This document shows positions 1 to 12,941 of a DNA stretch of 64,000 nucleotides, piece by piece. The stretch lies in NCBI GenBank assembly GCA_024449915.1, contig JAMZAV010000800.1, forward strand, positions 372,001-436,000, read 5' to 3'. The notes beneath the pieces were generated by a model that was not told the DNA's origin, did not search any database, and saw nothing but the letters and a program-made list of their open reading frames with translations. The stretch comes from Sweltsa coloradensis (lineage: Eukaryota > Arthropoda > Insecta > Plecoptera > Chloroperlidae). Position 1 is the stretch's first letter. Each line of letters opens with the position of its first letter. The position numbers and the translations under genes were made by a program.

Positions 1-454
1 TATTCGTATCTACAATTTGACACCGCTAGTGCGTTTTGTATATCTAAATTATGGCAATGAGGGGACTTCTTCTCGGTGATTAATCAAGATGTTCAATCTT
101 GTTCGTTATTACGAGAATTGTATTGGCATTTCCTAATGACAATGATGCATATCAGCGACCATAAGTAAATCAAGGTGTCTAGATGTATCGACTTAACCCA
201 TCCCTTGATTTACTTCTGTTCGAGGGTGTACGTGATCAAGAGGATAAGAACGAGCTACTTACTTTTCATATAAACCATTGCAAACTCTCCGAATATGGTT
301 CTTTCTGACGTATAGTAGGCCTACAGACTTTCTGCATCCCATCTATTTTGACTAGTTTCCCTGTGCATACTATAAACAGGGTTGAATGTGAAATAAATGT
401 ATATAATTCTAAAACAATTTATGCGTCCCTATTAGCTTTAAAAGTATACTCAAA
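1..454. other. No gene; one short dispersed repeat
   Basis: No coding region is recognisable. About 140-235 is a minus-strand copy of a dispersed repeat that also occurs at 13842-13916 and 28007-28082. In this copy AAGTAAATCAAGG at 163-175 and CCTTGATTTACTT at 203-215 can pair as a hairpin. The 71-codon open frame starting at 348 runs into the fold-back element at 455 and has no protein-like composition. Confidence 0.6.
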
Positions 455-1042
455 TGTACAGCCAGGGTCATATATAAATCAAGAGGTCTCACCGACATCT
501 CGTGGTCAACTCTCGGTGCCATTATTTATATCGCCCTGTGAACTGCATTATCGACGTAAATAAGAAACATGGCTGCTAATGTCAAAGGAAAATTCTCTAT
601 TCACCAGAGAAACTATCAAGCCTAGAAGAAATATAATATGGAACGTAAAGAGAGCATTATATATCGATACCTTGGCCTAGGCATAGCATTAAGACTATGC
701 CTTAGTTCTTATATTTGCCTTAGTTTCTAGTGAATTTCGAATAATTCTATCTTAGCTGTCAAGTCTTATTTGCATACCACCAAAGTTTGTTTTATGCTTT
801 TGTTTTGATAAAATTGTATTTTTCATCTGACTGCCTTCTAGATATTGACTATTTTGTTGACCAAGAGTCTTTCAAAGCCTCCTAAATAATATTTAAAGCA
901 TCAAATAGTCTAGGGAACTTCCATCGATCGATAATGCAGTTCACAGGGAGATATAAATAATGGCACCAAGAGTTGACCACGAGATGTCGGTGAAAGAGGT
1001 ATCTTTCAGACCTCTTGATTTATATATGACCCTGGCTGTACA
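455..1042. repeat. Fold-back element with about 100-bp inverted arms
   Basis: The arm at 455-553 begins TGTACAGCCAGGGTCATA and is repeated as its reverse complement at 928-1042, with one short extra segment in the right arm. The central 557-927 is unrelated AT-rich sequence. This is the form of a non-autonomous inverted-repeat DNA transposon. No target duplication could be identified and no transposase is present. Confidence 0.75.
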
Positions 1043-1082
1043 TCTGGAAAGAAAGCCACAAGCTGCATATTCTTACTGGAGA

Positions 1083-2045
1083 TTTTGGACAACCTTGTGA
1101 ATAATAACAGAAAATAGTAAAATGCACAATGAAATTATAGAAAACATTTCACCGTGCAACGGCGTGCATGCGGTTTGGAGTTCAAACATTTAAATAAGTA
1201 TGAATAATTATTGTTGATCAACTTGCAACACACGAAATATTCAATCATTTAGTATAATTGTAACTTCCTACACGATACTCCTAAAATAAAGACGTCCCAG
1301 TTACCAAATGACAAATATGCATTCGTGGAAAAAGCAAAAAGCTTATAGTTTCAGCTATAAGAGCATAGCCCTTTTTTTTAGTTCGAGGGGATAATTTACA
1401 TATAGATGTAAGAAGGCTGCTATATGTTGCATAACATCATATATCTTTTTGGACAACCCTGTATATACCATAAACAAATCCGTAATTGTTGTTTTAGGGT
1501 TGTACATCGTGCACAATGTTAGGTTGTGCAAACAAATAATTGAAATGCAGATAAACTTTACCTAGGAAAAATATATGAACATATGTTTGCATATGAGACA
1601 TTGGACACCCCTATCGTCTAAACGCCCCAGATGTTAACTGACAAACATGCATGCATGAGAAGAACATAGTTTCAGCTGTGAGAAAACACACACTGTTATA
1701 AGTTCGAGGGGGTTATATACGTACAGATGAAAGAATGGCCGCCACAAGTTTCATACTATTTTGTGACTTTTTGGACAACCCTGTGTATACATATAGCAAA
1801 TCAGTAGGTGTATTATGTTTTGACATCATGTATGATGTTAAGTCTTGCAATCAAATTATAAAATGAAGATTACTTTGCATTAGAAAAAATATTTCAACAT
1901 ATATTTGCATATGTGACTCTGGACACCCCTACCGTCTAAACGCCCCAGCTGCCAATTGGCAAACAGGCAGAAATGGAAAGATCGATTAATTTCCTTTAAG
2001 AAAACATATGGTAGCATTAGTTCGAGGGGGGGGGAGGGGGGGTTA
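1083..2045 (+). repeat. Tandem repeat, three diverged copies of about 320-360 bp
   Basis: Three successive units start at about 1083, 1446 and 1768. Each opens with TTTTGGACAACC and contains, in order, a GTCTAAACGCCCCAG-like box (weaker in unit 1), an AGTTCGAGGGG box and the join to the next unit. Units 2 and 3 are clearly closer to each other than to unit 1. The third ends in a G-rich run near 2029-2041. No coding capacity is seen, so this is a short satellite-like array or the inner repeat of a transposon. Confidence 0.7.
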
Positions 2046-2559
2046 AGAGCCCCTAACGGTCTAATACTATGTAAAACACAGCCAGTACAAAATACGAGGT
2101 AACATTGAAAGGACAACTCAATATCCAAAATAATTGTTGGGAATCTTGAGAAAATAAAATATATGGCCGTTTGAAGTGAGCGTCATCGATTTATGAATCG
2201 TGGCCAACAATCGGGCCATAATTTCAAATCCTGCTCGCTGGTTGGTCAATATGATGCTATGACGTCAATTCATTGGAAAAGTTAGTTCGGAAGCACTTTG
2301 ACTGTATACATGCCAGGCATAAGGATCATCGTCCAAGATTTTCCCTTGCATATATTCAGCAACTGTACAAACATATATTTTATTCTGCTTTTTGTTTCTT
2401 TGTTTGTATCTTTTCTAAAGCAACGTTAATGAAAATGTACCTTTTCTCTGTTTTCATCTGGCTTACTCGTTGATTAGAAGGGAAAAGGGAAACACACGAG
2501 AATCCGACATCTATGGGGGTCATAAAAAGACGAAGTTCGAGCTAAACAGAGGGAAAGGG
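2046..2559. other. No recognisable feature
   Basis: Ordinary AT-rich sequence without a supportable gene, RNA or repeat. Base texture changes at its right edge, where the homopolymer-rich block begins. Confidence 0.5.
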
Positions 2560-5500
2560 GAAATTTTGTGTTTATTTATTTATAAGAGATTTGCACTTGT
2601 TATAGTTGTAAAAAATTAAGCAAAAAAAAAGCTCTTCGTCGAATTTTATAAGTTTCTCAGTTTAAGCAGCCGTTAAAAAACCGAGGCAAACACAAAAAGC
2701 AATTTTTCTTTTTTTGCATCGAGAGGGCCACTTTTGAGTGACGAAAAAACAAAAATAAAAATTTCAAAAAAAACAAGAAAAAAAAAAAAATAAGTTAGTA
2801 GGGGAAACGGCACTTCAAATAACATTATTCTCACAATAGCAAAAAATTTTGTGTTTCGGGCGTTGATTTTTTTTTTGTATGGTGCCCCGCAACAGTTTTC
2901 TGGCCACTACTTATACTAGGAAAGTATGGTTAAAAACTTTTTGAATCAAAAAGAGTAAACTTTTTATTTTTTTTAAATAAAAACTGTTTAAATTTGAATA
3001 TACAAACATGGAACACTCTATCCCCTCGTCGGTTATAACAAAGTTTTTTAGTGTTGGTAGTTTTTTTTTCATTTCCTGGGCGTTCGTCTTTTTTTACTAA
3101 GTTTAAGTCGGAAGTGGGTCGCGGTATCGAACAAACTCCCTCAATCCTAAATACCATCGCGGTCACCTAAAACCCTTTGGGGTTGGATATAACCCACAAG
3201 GACAGGTTACTTTGAGAGAGCTCTGATTTACTTTTTTGACAGTGTCAAATGTCATTAAAAGTTTGAGCGCCAACCCAGCAAATTTCAATACTTCACCGGG
3301 ACCCCCTTGACCCTTTTTTTTTGACACACAAATTTTTAGTGACCTAGAGACGCTTTACACTTTAAAAAAAAATTGTAACATACATATGATGGGAAAAAAA
3401 TTATGCACTCGTTCAATTTGCAATTTTACGGTCAGTTTTTAAAAAAAACAATTTTATAAAAAAGTACTCAAAAAAAGCAGGGCAAATCTGTTTTTTTTGT
3501 ATTTACCCCTGACAATTTGACAATCACCAAAACGTGCAAGTCAAAAATCGAAACAATTACAAAAAACATAAAATCAAATTTTAAAAAATTAAATTGGGGG
3601 ACCCCGTCCTAGCAAGGGCCCCACAAAAAATTAAAGTGTTTAAAATGGGCCCTTGTTGATTCTGGCTTTGATCCGGGTTTTGCATTTTCATACCAGTTTG
3701 CTATTTTTCCCTTTTTTTTTTTTAAATTTGATTTTAGTTGTTATCGCTCACTGCGATTGCGTCGGGGTTTACGGGTTTGGTTTTTGGTCGCTTGGGTTTT
3801 TATTGCCCCCCACTGAAATCAGTTATGTGACTGATGGGTAAACTCAAATAGGGGGATTTATTTTTTTAATACAAAAAATTTGTAAAAAAATATAAAAAGC
3901 TAAAATTGAAACATCCCCCTAAAAATTTTTTAAAATTGCCAGATAAAATTAAAGTTGGAAAAATTTTTCCAGAACTAACCAGACCCGGAGGGGTTTCCCC
4001 AATTCCCCGCAAATACCTCCCCGGCGCAGGTATCTCACATCGTGCATGTGGGTCCGGGGGACATGTGCCGAACTGAACCTACCTCTCACTCACTAACGCA
4101 ATTTTAGAAGGAACGATGACGGGGTTTTACGTAACAAACCCCACCAGGTAGAAAAACCAAAGGTTTGGGCTGTAGAGTTTTGCTGTCAAGAGTCATAAAA
4201 TTTTTCTGTTGAACTTTTTCCTTTTTCCTTTTTTCCCCCCAAACCCCAAAAAAAAAATTTGAAGTATATTTCTTTCCCCGCAATACAAACTTAAATTACC
4301 GCTTAAAATTATCATAAAACAGTAAATTACATAATTTTTTTTTTAATATTAAAACCTGAAATTAAGAAAATGGACGTTTGGCGAATTTTTAAAAGGGTGT
4401 AACAAAAAAATACTAAACCGAAAATGGTTCCGAAAAAACCCCCTTTAAAAGAAACAGAAATTTTACCCAAACATGACCAAATTACGAAAAAAAAAAGTTT
4501 AAAATTGACAGAAAGGAGTAGAGTACGTCATTTATAGCCAATTTTTTTTTTTACCAAAAACCTTTACGTCACGGCACGGGGGATAAAAATTGTCCCTATT
4601 TATTTTTTTAAGGGGGGTTTTTTCCCCAAAGCGACCGAGCTAAAAAAATTTCCAAGTTTGGGAAATTTTTTTAGGGGGACCAATTTTTTTGTTTTTTTTT
4701 GTAAATTTAAACTAATTTGTTTTTTTTTTTAGTTTAGCAGGTGAATACCCTTAAAAAAAACAAAAATAGATTATAAAATTACAAAACACAATACCAATTC
4801 AATACCAAAAAATTAATAAACCACGCAAGTTATTTAATTGGGACTTAAAATTTAAATTTTTCCTCTCGTGGGTCGGCGTCGTGGAGGGTTCGCAACCGCC
4901 TTAAAAAAGCCAAGTTAAAAATCATTTTTTTTGTGATTTTAGATGGGCCCTCAAATACAAAAAAAAATATAGTTATTTTATTTTTTTAACCAACAATGTG
5001 TTTTAAATCTTTTTAGTCGACACTGCCCAAAAAAATATAGAAAAAAAGCTACTGCAAATCTTCGCTATTACTTTTACGAAGAGACCTCAAAGCACAGGGT
5101 ACAAAATTTGGACACCAAAGGTTTCCCCTTTCTTTCCCAATCAGGACTTTGGCAGCGTATTCGAAAAAAGTTTGGTTTTCTTTTTGAATTGTATTAGAAA
5201 GGGGAAAAAAATGTTACCCCCAAAGCCGCCCTTTGATCAAAGCATAAGGCACCAAAGAGGTTAAAAGGAAACATTTATTACGTTAGGAAACCTTTGAGAG
5301 GGCCTGGACAAGTAAAGGCGGGTGATAGGGTGGGGAGGGGGTTGGGGGGGTTTTAGGGGTTGTATTGGGGTTTTTGTGGGAGGCGTGACAAATTTATCAA
5401 TCATCTAATCGTTTTGAACTCCCCCATTTCAAAGGGCACTACCCAGGGGTGTTATCGTACTTTCTTTCAAGGTCACTTTTTTTCAAGGTCACGTCCGTGG

Positions 5501-6370
5501 GGTTATAGTCGCACTTCTTCAAAGGGCCTCCAGGGGGGTTAGCGTATTCTACCCCCTCGCGCATTTGAAGGGAAAGAAACAACTTATACTTCAAAAAAAA
5601 CATACAAAAAAAGAAAATGGGGAAAAAACAGACCTTGCATCAAAAAACTTAAAGTAACAAATAAGAACTAAAAAAAATCACATTAATGTTAAGATCACCT
5701 GGAAAACGCTTCTATATGCGTTTAAAGGGTTTTTGTTGACATCCTAGACCTGTTTTTGTCCTTCATTTTCATTTGAGGCTTGTAATTTTAAGGGTCCCAC
5801 GCTTCAAAAAAATGTTATCGTAATCTGTTTTAGATAAGCGAGTTTTTTCTTTTTTAATAAACCCATCTATAATGAACAAGTTTTTTCCCGATATCGAAAT
5901 TTCGCGATTTTTTTTTGTAAAGGTATTTTAATTTAAACCCAATTTTTCGGGAATTTTTTATTTATCGCTTTTTTTCATTTTGAGGGAACAAGATTTTTTT
6001 TAGTATTTTTTTCCCTGTAAATGATAAATAGCAGATAATTGATTGGTTATTCAAAAAAGTAATTCAAACAGAATAGCTTTTCCCGCATATTGATAATGGG
6101 GGGGTAAATACAAAGGGAATTTTTTTACCTGCATAGGCAAACAGGGGGTGGGAAAAGAATGGCGGGAAACAAGCCCTGAGGAAAATAAATGCAACAAGAA
6201 CCTCGACCGAGAAGCTAGTCAACAGTATGTCATTTTTTCGGACTCAATTTTTTTTAGGGCAATTTCAAACACATAAGTGGGAAAAGTAAATTAAGGGGGC
6301 ACCTTTCATTGCACTTTTCCACAAATTAAACATAGAAACCCTAGGCATATCAAATATAAATCCAATTTTG
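2560..6370. other. Probable low-accuracy sequence block
   Basis: Texture differs from the rest of the window: runs of four to nine identical bases are everywhere and many words look like ordinary sequence in which bases were replaced by their neighbours. A SINE at about 3600-3870 can be aligned with good copies elsewhere, and its changes mostly lengthen runs; for instance CTACAGGGTTGGCTT appears as TTTACGGGTTTGGTTT. I infer an unpolished assembly segment. Coding or RNA calls inside it are unsafe; a gene, including the missing 5' exons of the SLC26 gene, could be hidden here. Confidence 0.7.
3600..3870 (+). repeat. Degraded copy of tRNA-derived SINE family A
   Basis: The order of words follows the intact copy at 52482-52922: CCGTCCTAGCAA, GATTCTGGC, TCATACCA, GTTATCGCTCAC, GCGTCGGGG, GGTCGCTT, CCCCACTGAAATCAGTTA and a T-rich tail. 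The tRNA-like head is not visible. Most differences extend homopolymers, unlike the substitutions seen in other copies in this window, which supports base-calling damage rather than age. Confidence 0.75.
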
Positions 6371-7336
6371 AAGTAAAAGAATCTGTGAAAATAATCAAAA
6401 ACACCCTAATTACTATGTATTTTCTGGCTTATTTATGATAAATGTTGAAAAATGTATATGATATTGGCGTATACATTTTAATTAGTAGAAAAAAGTTTTC
6501 TTCAGAAGTGATTTATGGCTGCAGGACAAGGAATGCGTCGAACATCCTTCCTCCACCCACCCTGCAGTACAGTGATTATTAGTCCACATGAGTTGGCTCG
6601 ACTGTGCACACACAACACGTCGGGCTTGTATTGTTCATCGTGTGTTTAGTAACCACAACCCGTCTGTTTCCTGCATGGAGATATAAGCATATTGTACAAT
6701 GTGTACTCTATGTTCGGTGGATCGTTGCTTTACTGGTATTGTATTTCATCTTATAATTCTCTAATTCGCTCCCCGACTACGGGGCTGGAGCTTAGTCTAT
6801 GTTTATACAATGTAGTATTTGTGGCGATGATTGGTGATACAATGAGAATGACGAGGAAGGCTAAATAAACAAATAAATTCGTTAATTAAGAGGACAGGAC
6901 AGGAAAAGCTCCCAGTCACACTTTTCGTAAAAATATATTTCTAGAGAGAGCGTTAACAATAAATAATATAATACGATTTTGTATTTTGTTAAAAAGTAAA
7001 AAATGTACCACTTTTGTTATTTTTTCTGGCTGGTTTACTAAAATATATTGATAGAATAGATTTTTTAACTGTGTAGTTCTACAAACAAATTTGGTTACTC
7101 AAGTAGACAAGCTAAAATGGCAAAAAATAACGTATTGAATGAAAAGAAAATAAGCGTTTAGAAACGTGCATGATATGCACGTTTTCTGAAGAGAAAAATG
7201 GTACTATAAAACCTACTGTTGAAATGTGTTTTGGGTCAAACTGAATTCTGACAAGATCATAAGGCACAGCGTTGATTAATATTTACAATGAGAAGCTGAT
7301 TTTATTTGAGTTAAAGTAACACCTCACGCTCAAACC
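6371..7336. other. No recognisable feature
   Basis: AT-rich sequence of normal texture again after the corrupted block. No gene, RNA or named repeat could be supported on either strand. Confidence 0.5.
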
Positions 7337-7340
7337 TTAA

Positions 7341-7684
7341 GAGGGAGGGGTAGCCGTGAAATTAAAACCACGCGAAAATAAAGTTTGTTCGTGATATCTG
7401 GAGAACGATACAAAATATCTAAAAACTGATTGCAGACAGCTCTGTGGTTTTGGGAGAACTACGGCACGAAAAATATTGTAATGTGATGAAATAAAGTTTT
7501 TTATTTGATATATTTAATTAATTAAATGCATATCTTGCATTATTATTATTACATTATATTATATTGTTCCAACAAAACCACAGAACTGTCTGCAATCAGT
7601 TTTTAGATATTTTGCGTCGTTCTCGAGAGATCACGAAAAAACTGTACTTTCGCGTGGTTTTAATTTTGCGACTGTACCTCCCTC
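7341..7684. mobile_element. piggyBac-like MITE with TTAA target duplication
   Basis: A 344-bp element begins GAGGGAGG and ends CCTCCCTC, with TTAA immediately outside both ends (7337-7340 and 7685-7688). The terminal inverted repeats extend about 110 bp, to around CTGTGGTTTT near 7447 and its complement near 7570. The short AT-rich centre contains a run of ATTATT. TTAA duplication is the hallmark of piggyBac transposition, so this is probably a non-autonomous derivative; no transposase is encoded. Confidence 0.82.
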
Positions 7685-7688
7685 TTAA

Positions 7689-8702
7689 GACACAAGAAAT
7701 CATCGGCTACTACCATAGCCTGTTTACTGCAGCGTAACAGCCGGTGATTTGTATACATGGACAGAGGTGTGTTTGATAAATGATATAAATACACACCGGA
7801 TATTACAATTTCTGCATCATTGCGCCTACTGAGGCTTATTTTAACCTCGATTCCGACCTCGACTCGAGCTAAGCACACCAACAGGTTGGGTTGGATGACG
7901 TCATCCCACGTGATGTATGTCACAAACTCGCTCCTTGTTCGAGAACTAACTAAAGAAAGGAAAGAACCGTGTTAAACAGAAGTTTATTAACACTGTGATT
8001 ACTCTCGTTCTCCGTCTAATCACAGATTAAAGTGACGTGAGAACGTGGCCGGTAATTTGGTAACGACTTTCGCTTTATTACACCCCCCCCCCCCCCCCCC
8101 CTCCCGCTCACGAGCTCAACACAGCATGTCGGCTCGACCCCTTAAAGAAGGTATTACCCCAGAGCGACTTTTGTGATGCAAAAATTAAATACGAAAGTAG
8201 ATTTAAATTGATCAAGAGATGTTTGATCAAAGGCTTAATCAACGAGGGCAAATATTTCCGAAATAGATTACACGGTTATTTATTATACGGTGCTGTTTTT
8301 CATTGAGCAAATTTGTTTACGCTAAAGTCGGCCCAAGGGCTGAGCCACGCAGAAAACTATATGCCCGGTTAGTTTAATAATATGAAACCTTCTAGAACTT
8401 TGTAAAAGTATTTTCTAGAATAACGTATATTGAACCGTGCTATTCTCTATAAAAGGACACTTTGTGCATTGAGGTTTACTAAAAATACGAAAAAAAAATT
8501 ATCGCGTGATTTTATTATCAGAACATGAAGAAATTGATTTACATTAATTGCAAGCCCGTGAAATAAGCATTAAGTTTTGTTCTCTGCAACGTTAGTTAGC
8601 ATTTTATTTCATTTAAATCAGTTCATTTACATGGCACAAATGCAGTATGGCGTAAAAGGGGTAATTTTTATAGAAACGCTACAATGAGATCCCACACATA
8701 CA
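7689..8702. other. No gene; poly-C tract
   Basis: Nothing coding is recognisable. A run of about 19 C residues lies at 8083-8101 and is a likely site of length error. The 87-codon open frame on the minus strand at 7660-7923 overlaps the end of the MITE and has no recognisable protein content. Confidence 0.5.
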
Positions 8703-9271
8703 TAAAAAAACTTGTAAAATGACATCCAAGCCTTATGCACTCAAAAGCATTGAGATCTAAAAGAAGGGAGTAAGGGGATTTATAGGTTTTCAAATTATAT
8801 TCTTAATTTAATTCGTATGATTAAGTGAATGTAGTTGGCATCCATGTGTTTATGCAGTGAAAGTTGAACAGATAATGAAATGTGATCCATTGAGATCCCC
8901 CACGTAAGTGGGGGGAATCCCCCATAAGAGCCCATGTTAAATCAAGATACCCCACTGGTCCAGAACTGTCATTTCCCCCCTACTGAAGGGCCAAGCCTAT
9001 GACATTCTACATTTGCGTACTCTCAAAACATAAAAATCCTTGTAAAGCTTGGAAAAATAAATTATACTTCAAGAACAATTTAAAAAGCAACACTATTTGC
9101 AAATTCAATTTTGCCTAGCTTTACAGGGATGCAGTCATGCACGTGGCAAAGTGAATTTATGTAATTAAGTGTACGCAATTGTAGAAGGGTATAAAGGGCT
9201 TGGCACTTCTAATAAACCTCAATGATTTTGAGTGCGTATAAGGCATCGGTTGTCATTTAACAAGTTTTTTG
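8703..9271. repeat. Fold-back repeat with about 60-bp arms
   Basis: The arm at 8703-8763 (words AAAAAACTTGTAAAATGACA and TGCACTCAAAAGCATTGAG) returns in reverse complement at 9205-9271. A diverged partial relative lies at about 29500-29600 (ACTCAAAAGCATTTGGATC). This suggests a non-autonomous inverted-repeat element, at least 570 bp long. Confidence 0.65.
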
Positions 9272-9850
9272 TATTATTATTATTATTATTTATTCAACAA
9301 ATTCCAAACTTTACAAATACACATACATATATGTAACACACCATATACAGCACAGGTAAACCAAGAGCACATAACGTGGTAGATGACATATACACACCTA
9401 TATTAGCAGAGTACAGATATTTATTAAGCAAGCTAAAAAGAGCTAGTTAGCTCCATGGCAGAATGGCTTAGATTGCTTTCTATACAATAAAACTACAATA
9501 CACTAGGTTTAAATCTAAATGAATGAGTATGAAAATTTGAGATACAATAAAAACAAAATTACATTTAATTTAGATGAATGAGATGAGAACATTGTGAGAG
9601 TCCAATCATGTCCAGTCAGAGCCAAGAGAATGCTAGGTCATAAGCCAAGTTGTAAGATAGTTGCAAATACTCAAGAGTTGAAAGAAAAACTAAATTGATT
9701 GAAGACAGTCAGAGAATATACATTGACAGAATGAGAATGTGAAACAGAGTATATTAATTATTGTGCGCAATTATTGTGAGTGAATGTCTTGAAAATGAGA
9801 TCCAAGGTATTAAAAGATTTGATTTACGTAGATTCAACAATCTCAAAACA
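9272..9850 (-). repeat. Possible 3' end of a LINE, minus strand
   Basis: On the minus strand the segment ends with TTGTAAAGTTTGGAATTTG followed by TTGAATAAATAATAATAATA, which resembles the short-repeat 3' tail of CR1/L2-type LINEs. No reverse-transcriptase reading frame is seen, so if correct this is a 5'-truncated copy or untranslated region. It is equally possible that this is simple AT-rich sequence. Confidence 0.3.
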
Positions 9851-12504
9851 GTAATCACTCATGTTAGGAGCATCGGTTATATAAAACGTCTTTGACTAAA
9901 GTTTGAATTTTGGACTGATGAGGCTCTTACAGGCGCTGGTATATGTGTTCCAGAGACTAATACTCTGTAAAAAAACCACATTGGTAGCAGATGTCCTTGC
10001 AAAAGGGGGGGATAGGGTTTACACCCTCGTTTCTCTGGACATCCTATATAGCGCAACTGTAGTCGCTTGAATGGACATGTGTGGGATTCTACATTCTCAA
10101 ACTTATAACACATGGCCTACATTCCGCTATATACATTGCAAAATAACAGGACATTCACGTAAAATTACTAATTTATATGCAGACAATTTCAACAACGCTA
10201 CTGTTGTTTCAAGTATATATTTACTTTATTCGAGGAGGTAAAAAGATAACTAAACTTGGAGCTACCTTAAGTAAAATTTGTTTTCATTTGGAGCCAAGAG
10301 GCTGTTTTCTGTCGGCTTCACTCTAAATATTTCACGGTTACATGTCTGCCCTATTACACATGCATTGAGTTCGGTCCTACTGCGTAAGCTACGGGCGAGG
10401 CTACGGTTGCCTTGGTGATCCCAGCAGAGGGTAAACTATTCATACGCTTGGAGGTCGAACCAGCTCCGAATATATCCTAGTCAATCTGTCAGAGTAATTA
10501 CTCACACCTACACCTGAGGGCAATCACAATTAAAATGATTGTGAAAATGTTCTTACTAAAAAGCATCGAAATAATTGATGCAAGTTTACAAAAAACGAAA
10601 TTATATTTAGCTTTGTGAGATAAAATCAATAAATGTTTTTGTACTATAAGTTTTCACGGAATCAACCAATCAATCATTTAAACGTATCATTGTATGATTC
10701 ATAATGTGAGCTGTATAATAATACATATCTATTTCACATGCAAATTATGACATGGACGTAAACCAACTATAACCATGACCTTAAAGTAGGAAAGAAATCG
10801 CTATAAACTAACGCAATTAAACAAAACGTTAATAAACGGCAATATTTTAATCGTCAACGTGCGATTATGTGGTAGCCTTCTACCCAGCCAGTCTGACGTC
10901 AATGATGCTAGCAGCAAAAGAATAAGATGTAAGTTCAGTATTTCATCCGTTTTTAATTTTCATGTTGTTGTCATGTTTTCCATTATTTCTAATGGTTTAC
11001 TTTTCGTTTGGAAGAATTCAATTTTGACTGATTCAATCCCAGTTATGTCGTATTTCTTTTTAATACATTTTTTGTTGTAATATTTATTTATTGATTATTA
11101 TTTTGAAATTTGTACTAATTATTACTATTTATTATTTTGTGTACATTATGTAACATTAGTTGTATTTATTCCCCTCTAATGAAATCAGTTTTTATGATTA
11201 AATGAGAGACTTTGATAAATAAATTGTGATAAAGCTAATTACTATAGCCTTATTTTGCCATGCCAGTGTTCCTATAAAAATCAATGAGTGCGGGATACAT
11301 AATGCGAACGACTCTTAAGAGATGCTGAGTACCAGGCTTATAATAATTGTGATAGTTTTTTTGACAGCCTCAACCAATGATATTTAACATCTAGGCTAGA
11401 GCCACAGTCATTGGTCCACTTCCTTGACAATTTGAAGCCATCTTGAATAGGGCAGTTTGCATGTTAAAGTAGATGGGAGCGAGTTTTAGACCAAATATTT
11501 TTCAAGATGACCGTCAGGTTGACAGGTGAGCATATTATTATCCACTAACACCAAATGATTACTAAATTTCCCTTATGCAATAACTTCTTATTGTTTCTGT
11601 TTGCGCATTCCCATCTGCACAAGCTAAAACCATATCAAAACAATCCAGAAAAATACACAATTAATCGTATCTAAAACATAATATAAAGCATAAATTGAAA
11701 CGCCAAATCGCCATCTTGAATAGGTCAGATTGACGCTTCAATTTGCTACGCTCGCGCATGTGTGGACGTATTGGAGACGGGATCTAGCCTACTATAGAAT
11801 AGATATTAAATAGTATTGGTCTCGACAGACTTAAATAAAGCGATCGCTGAACAAACAAGTCAACCCGTTTATGACATAGCGTGTAGGGCGTGAGTTATTG
11901 CTGAATCTTCATCAATCTTAAGTTGGTCTGGAGAACATTATCGGGTACACAATAGGGTTGGCGAGAAGCTCTTCTAATACATCACCTTCAAAAGGAAAAT
12001 TATCTAACGTTGTAAAATATGATATCAACTTTCTGACATCCTAACATCAATTAATGTCGTATAACATACCGTTGCCTTTGACCCGGTTAAGATAAATTGT
12101 CAATGATTAAATATATTATGCGTTGAATTAATTACTCTTTGAAGGTTAACTTAAACACACAAGTTTACTATTACGTCTATTCTCCGCAAAGTTCATATAT
12201 CCAACCAATTAGTGTACAAAATCATCCCTCTCAGGTAATACAATATAAATTACATTGTAACAGATATCACGATTGAAATTTTCGAAAGTGGAAAGTTACT
12301 AGGTGAAAAATTGGGGTTTAATGGAAAAAAAAGAGAATACAATATTCTATAGGGCAATGTGTTTTGCACTACCAGATAAAATGCCGTGCACTGTCTCGGT
12401 GCACCTTCGATGATAGCGATTGTAGGGTAGGTACATCACTTGCACGCCAGACTATGTCAGTGGTTGCGAAAATGTCAGTCCCCACATTTACCTTCTGGGG
12501 CAGG
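9851..12504. other. No gene recognised
   Basis: About 2.65 kb without a supportable feature. A short word, GCCATCTTGAATAGG, occurs at about 11441 and 11710 in the same orientation. The best open frames (9877-10113 minus and 10859-11080 plus) have no recognisable domain and do not sit between convincing splice sites. Confidence 0.45.
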
Positions 12505-12941
12505 CAGTGGCGTATCCAATGGAGGAAATACCCCCCCCCCCTTTTTTGCAAAAAAAGTGTGAAAGTACACATTAACGTTTCAATGGAGAATATAAGAAAA
12601 ACTATTTTATCACAATACTAAAGGCAAATAACCATCTGACCAGAATAGGATTTTAGTAGATACAAAGTTGGTTATTGTGATGCTTTAAAATGCACAGATT
12701 TTCACAAAAATGACCTTGAAAGAGAAAACTTTTAGATTCAAAACAGAATTTCAGTACATAAAAAGATGGTCACTGTGATGCTTTAAAACGCACCGATTTT
12801 CACCAAAATGACTTTAACGAGAAAAAAATCCGAAGGGCAAGCTCTCCGAAGCCCACACTTGACCTTCAATACACCTATAAATTAATTGATTGATTAATTG
12901 ATTGATTGATTTCCCTTCATGAATTCCTGGATACGCCACTG
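12505..12941. mobile_element. Probable hAT-like MITE (CAGTGGCG ends)
   Basis: The segment begins CAGTGGCGTATCCAATGG and ends CCTGGATACGCCACTG, giving terminal inverted repeats of about 14 bp of the CAGTGGCG type. C-rich and simple ATTGATTG tracts lie inside. Unlike similar elements at 36628 and 49600, its flanking 8-mers do not match, so the target duplication has decayed or an end is misplaced. It has no transposase. Confidence 0.65.

Noticed and set aside
10385..10435. Segment translating as TVALVIPAE, like the TVGLTVIPQ motif of SLC26
   Set aside because: The resemblance is only a few residues, there is no good acceptor upstream and no continuation into the expected LAYA motif.
11504..11530. 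Possible tiny first exon of SLC26A11 (ATGACCGTCAGGTTGACAG/GTGAG)
   Set aside because: It shares 17 bases with the real exon end at about 25709-25725, but it would give only six codons unrelated to the family N-terminus, and a chance or repeat match is as likely.
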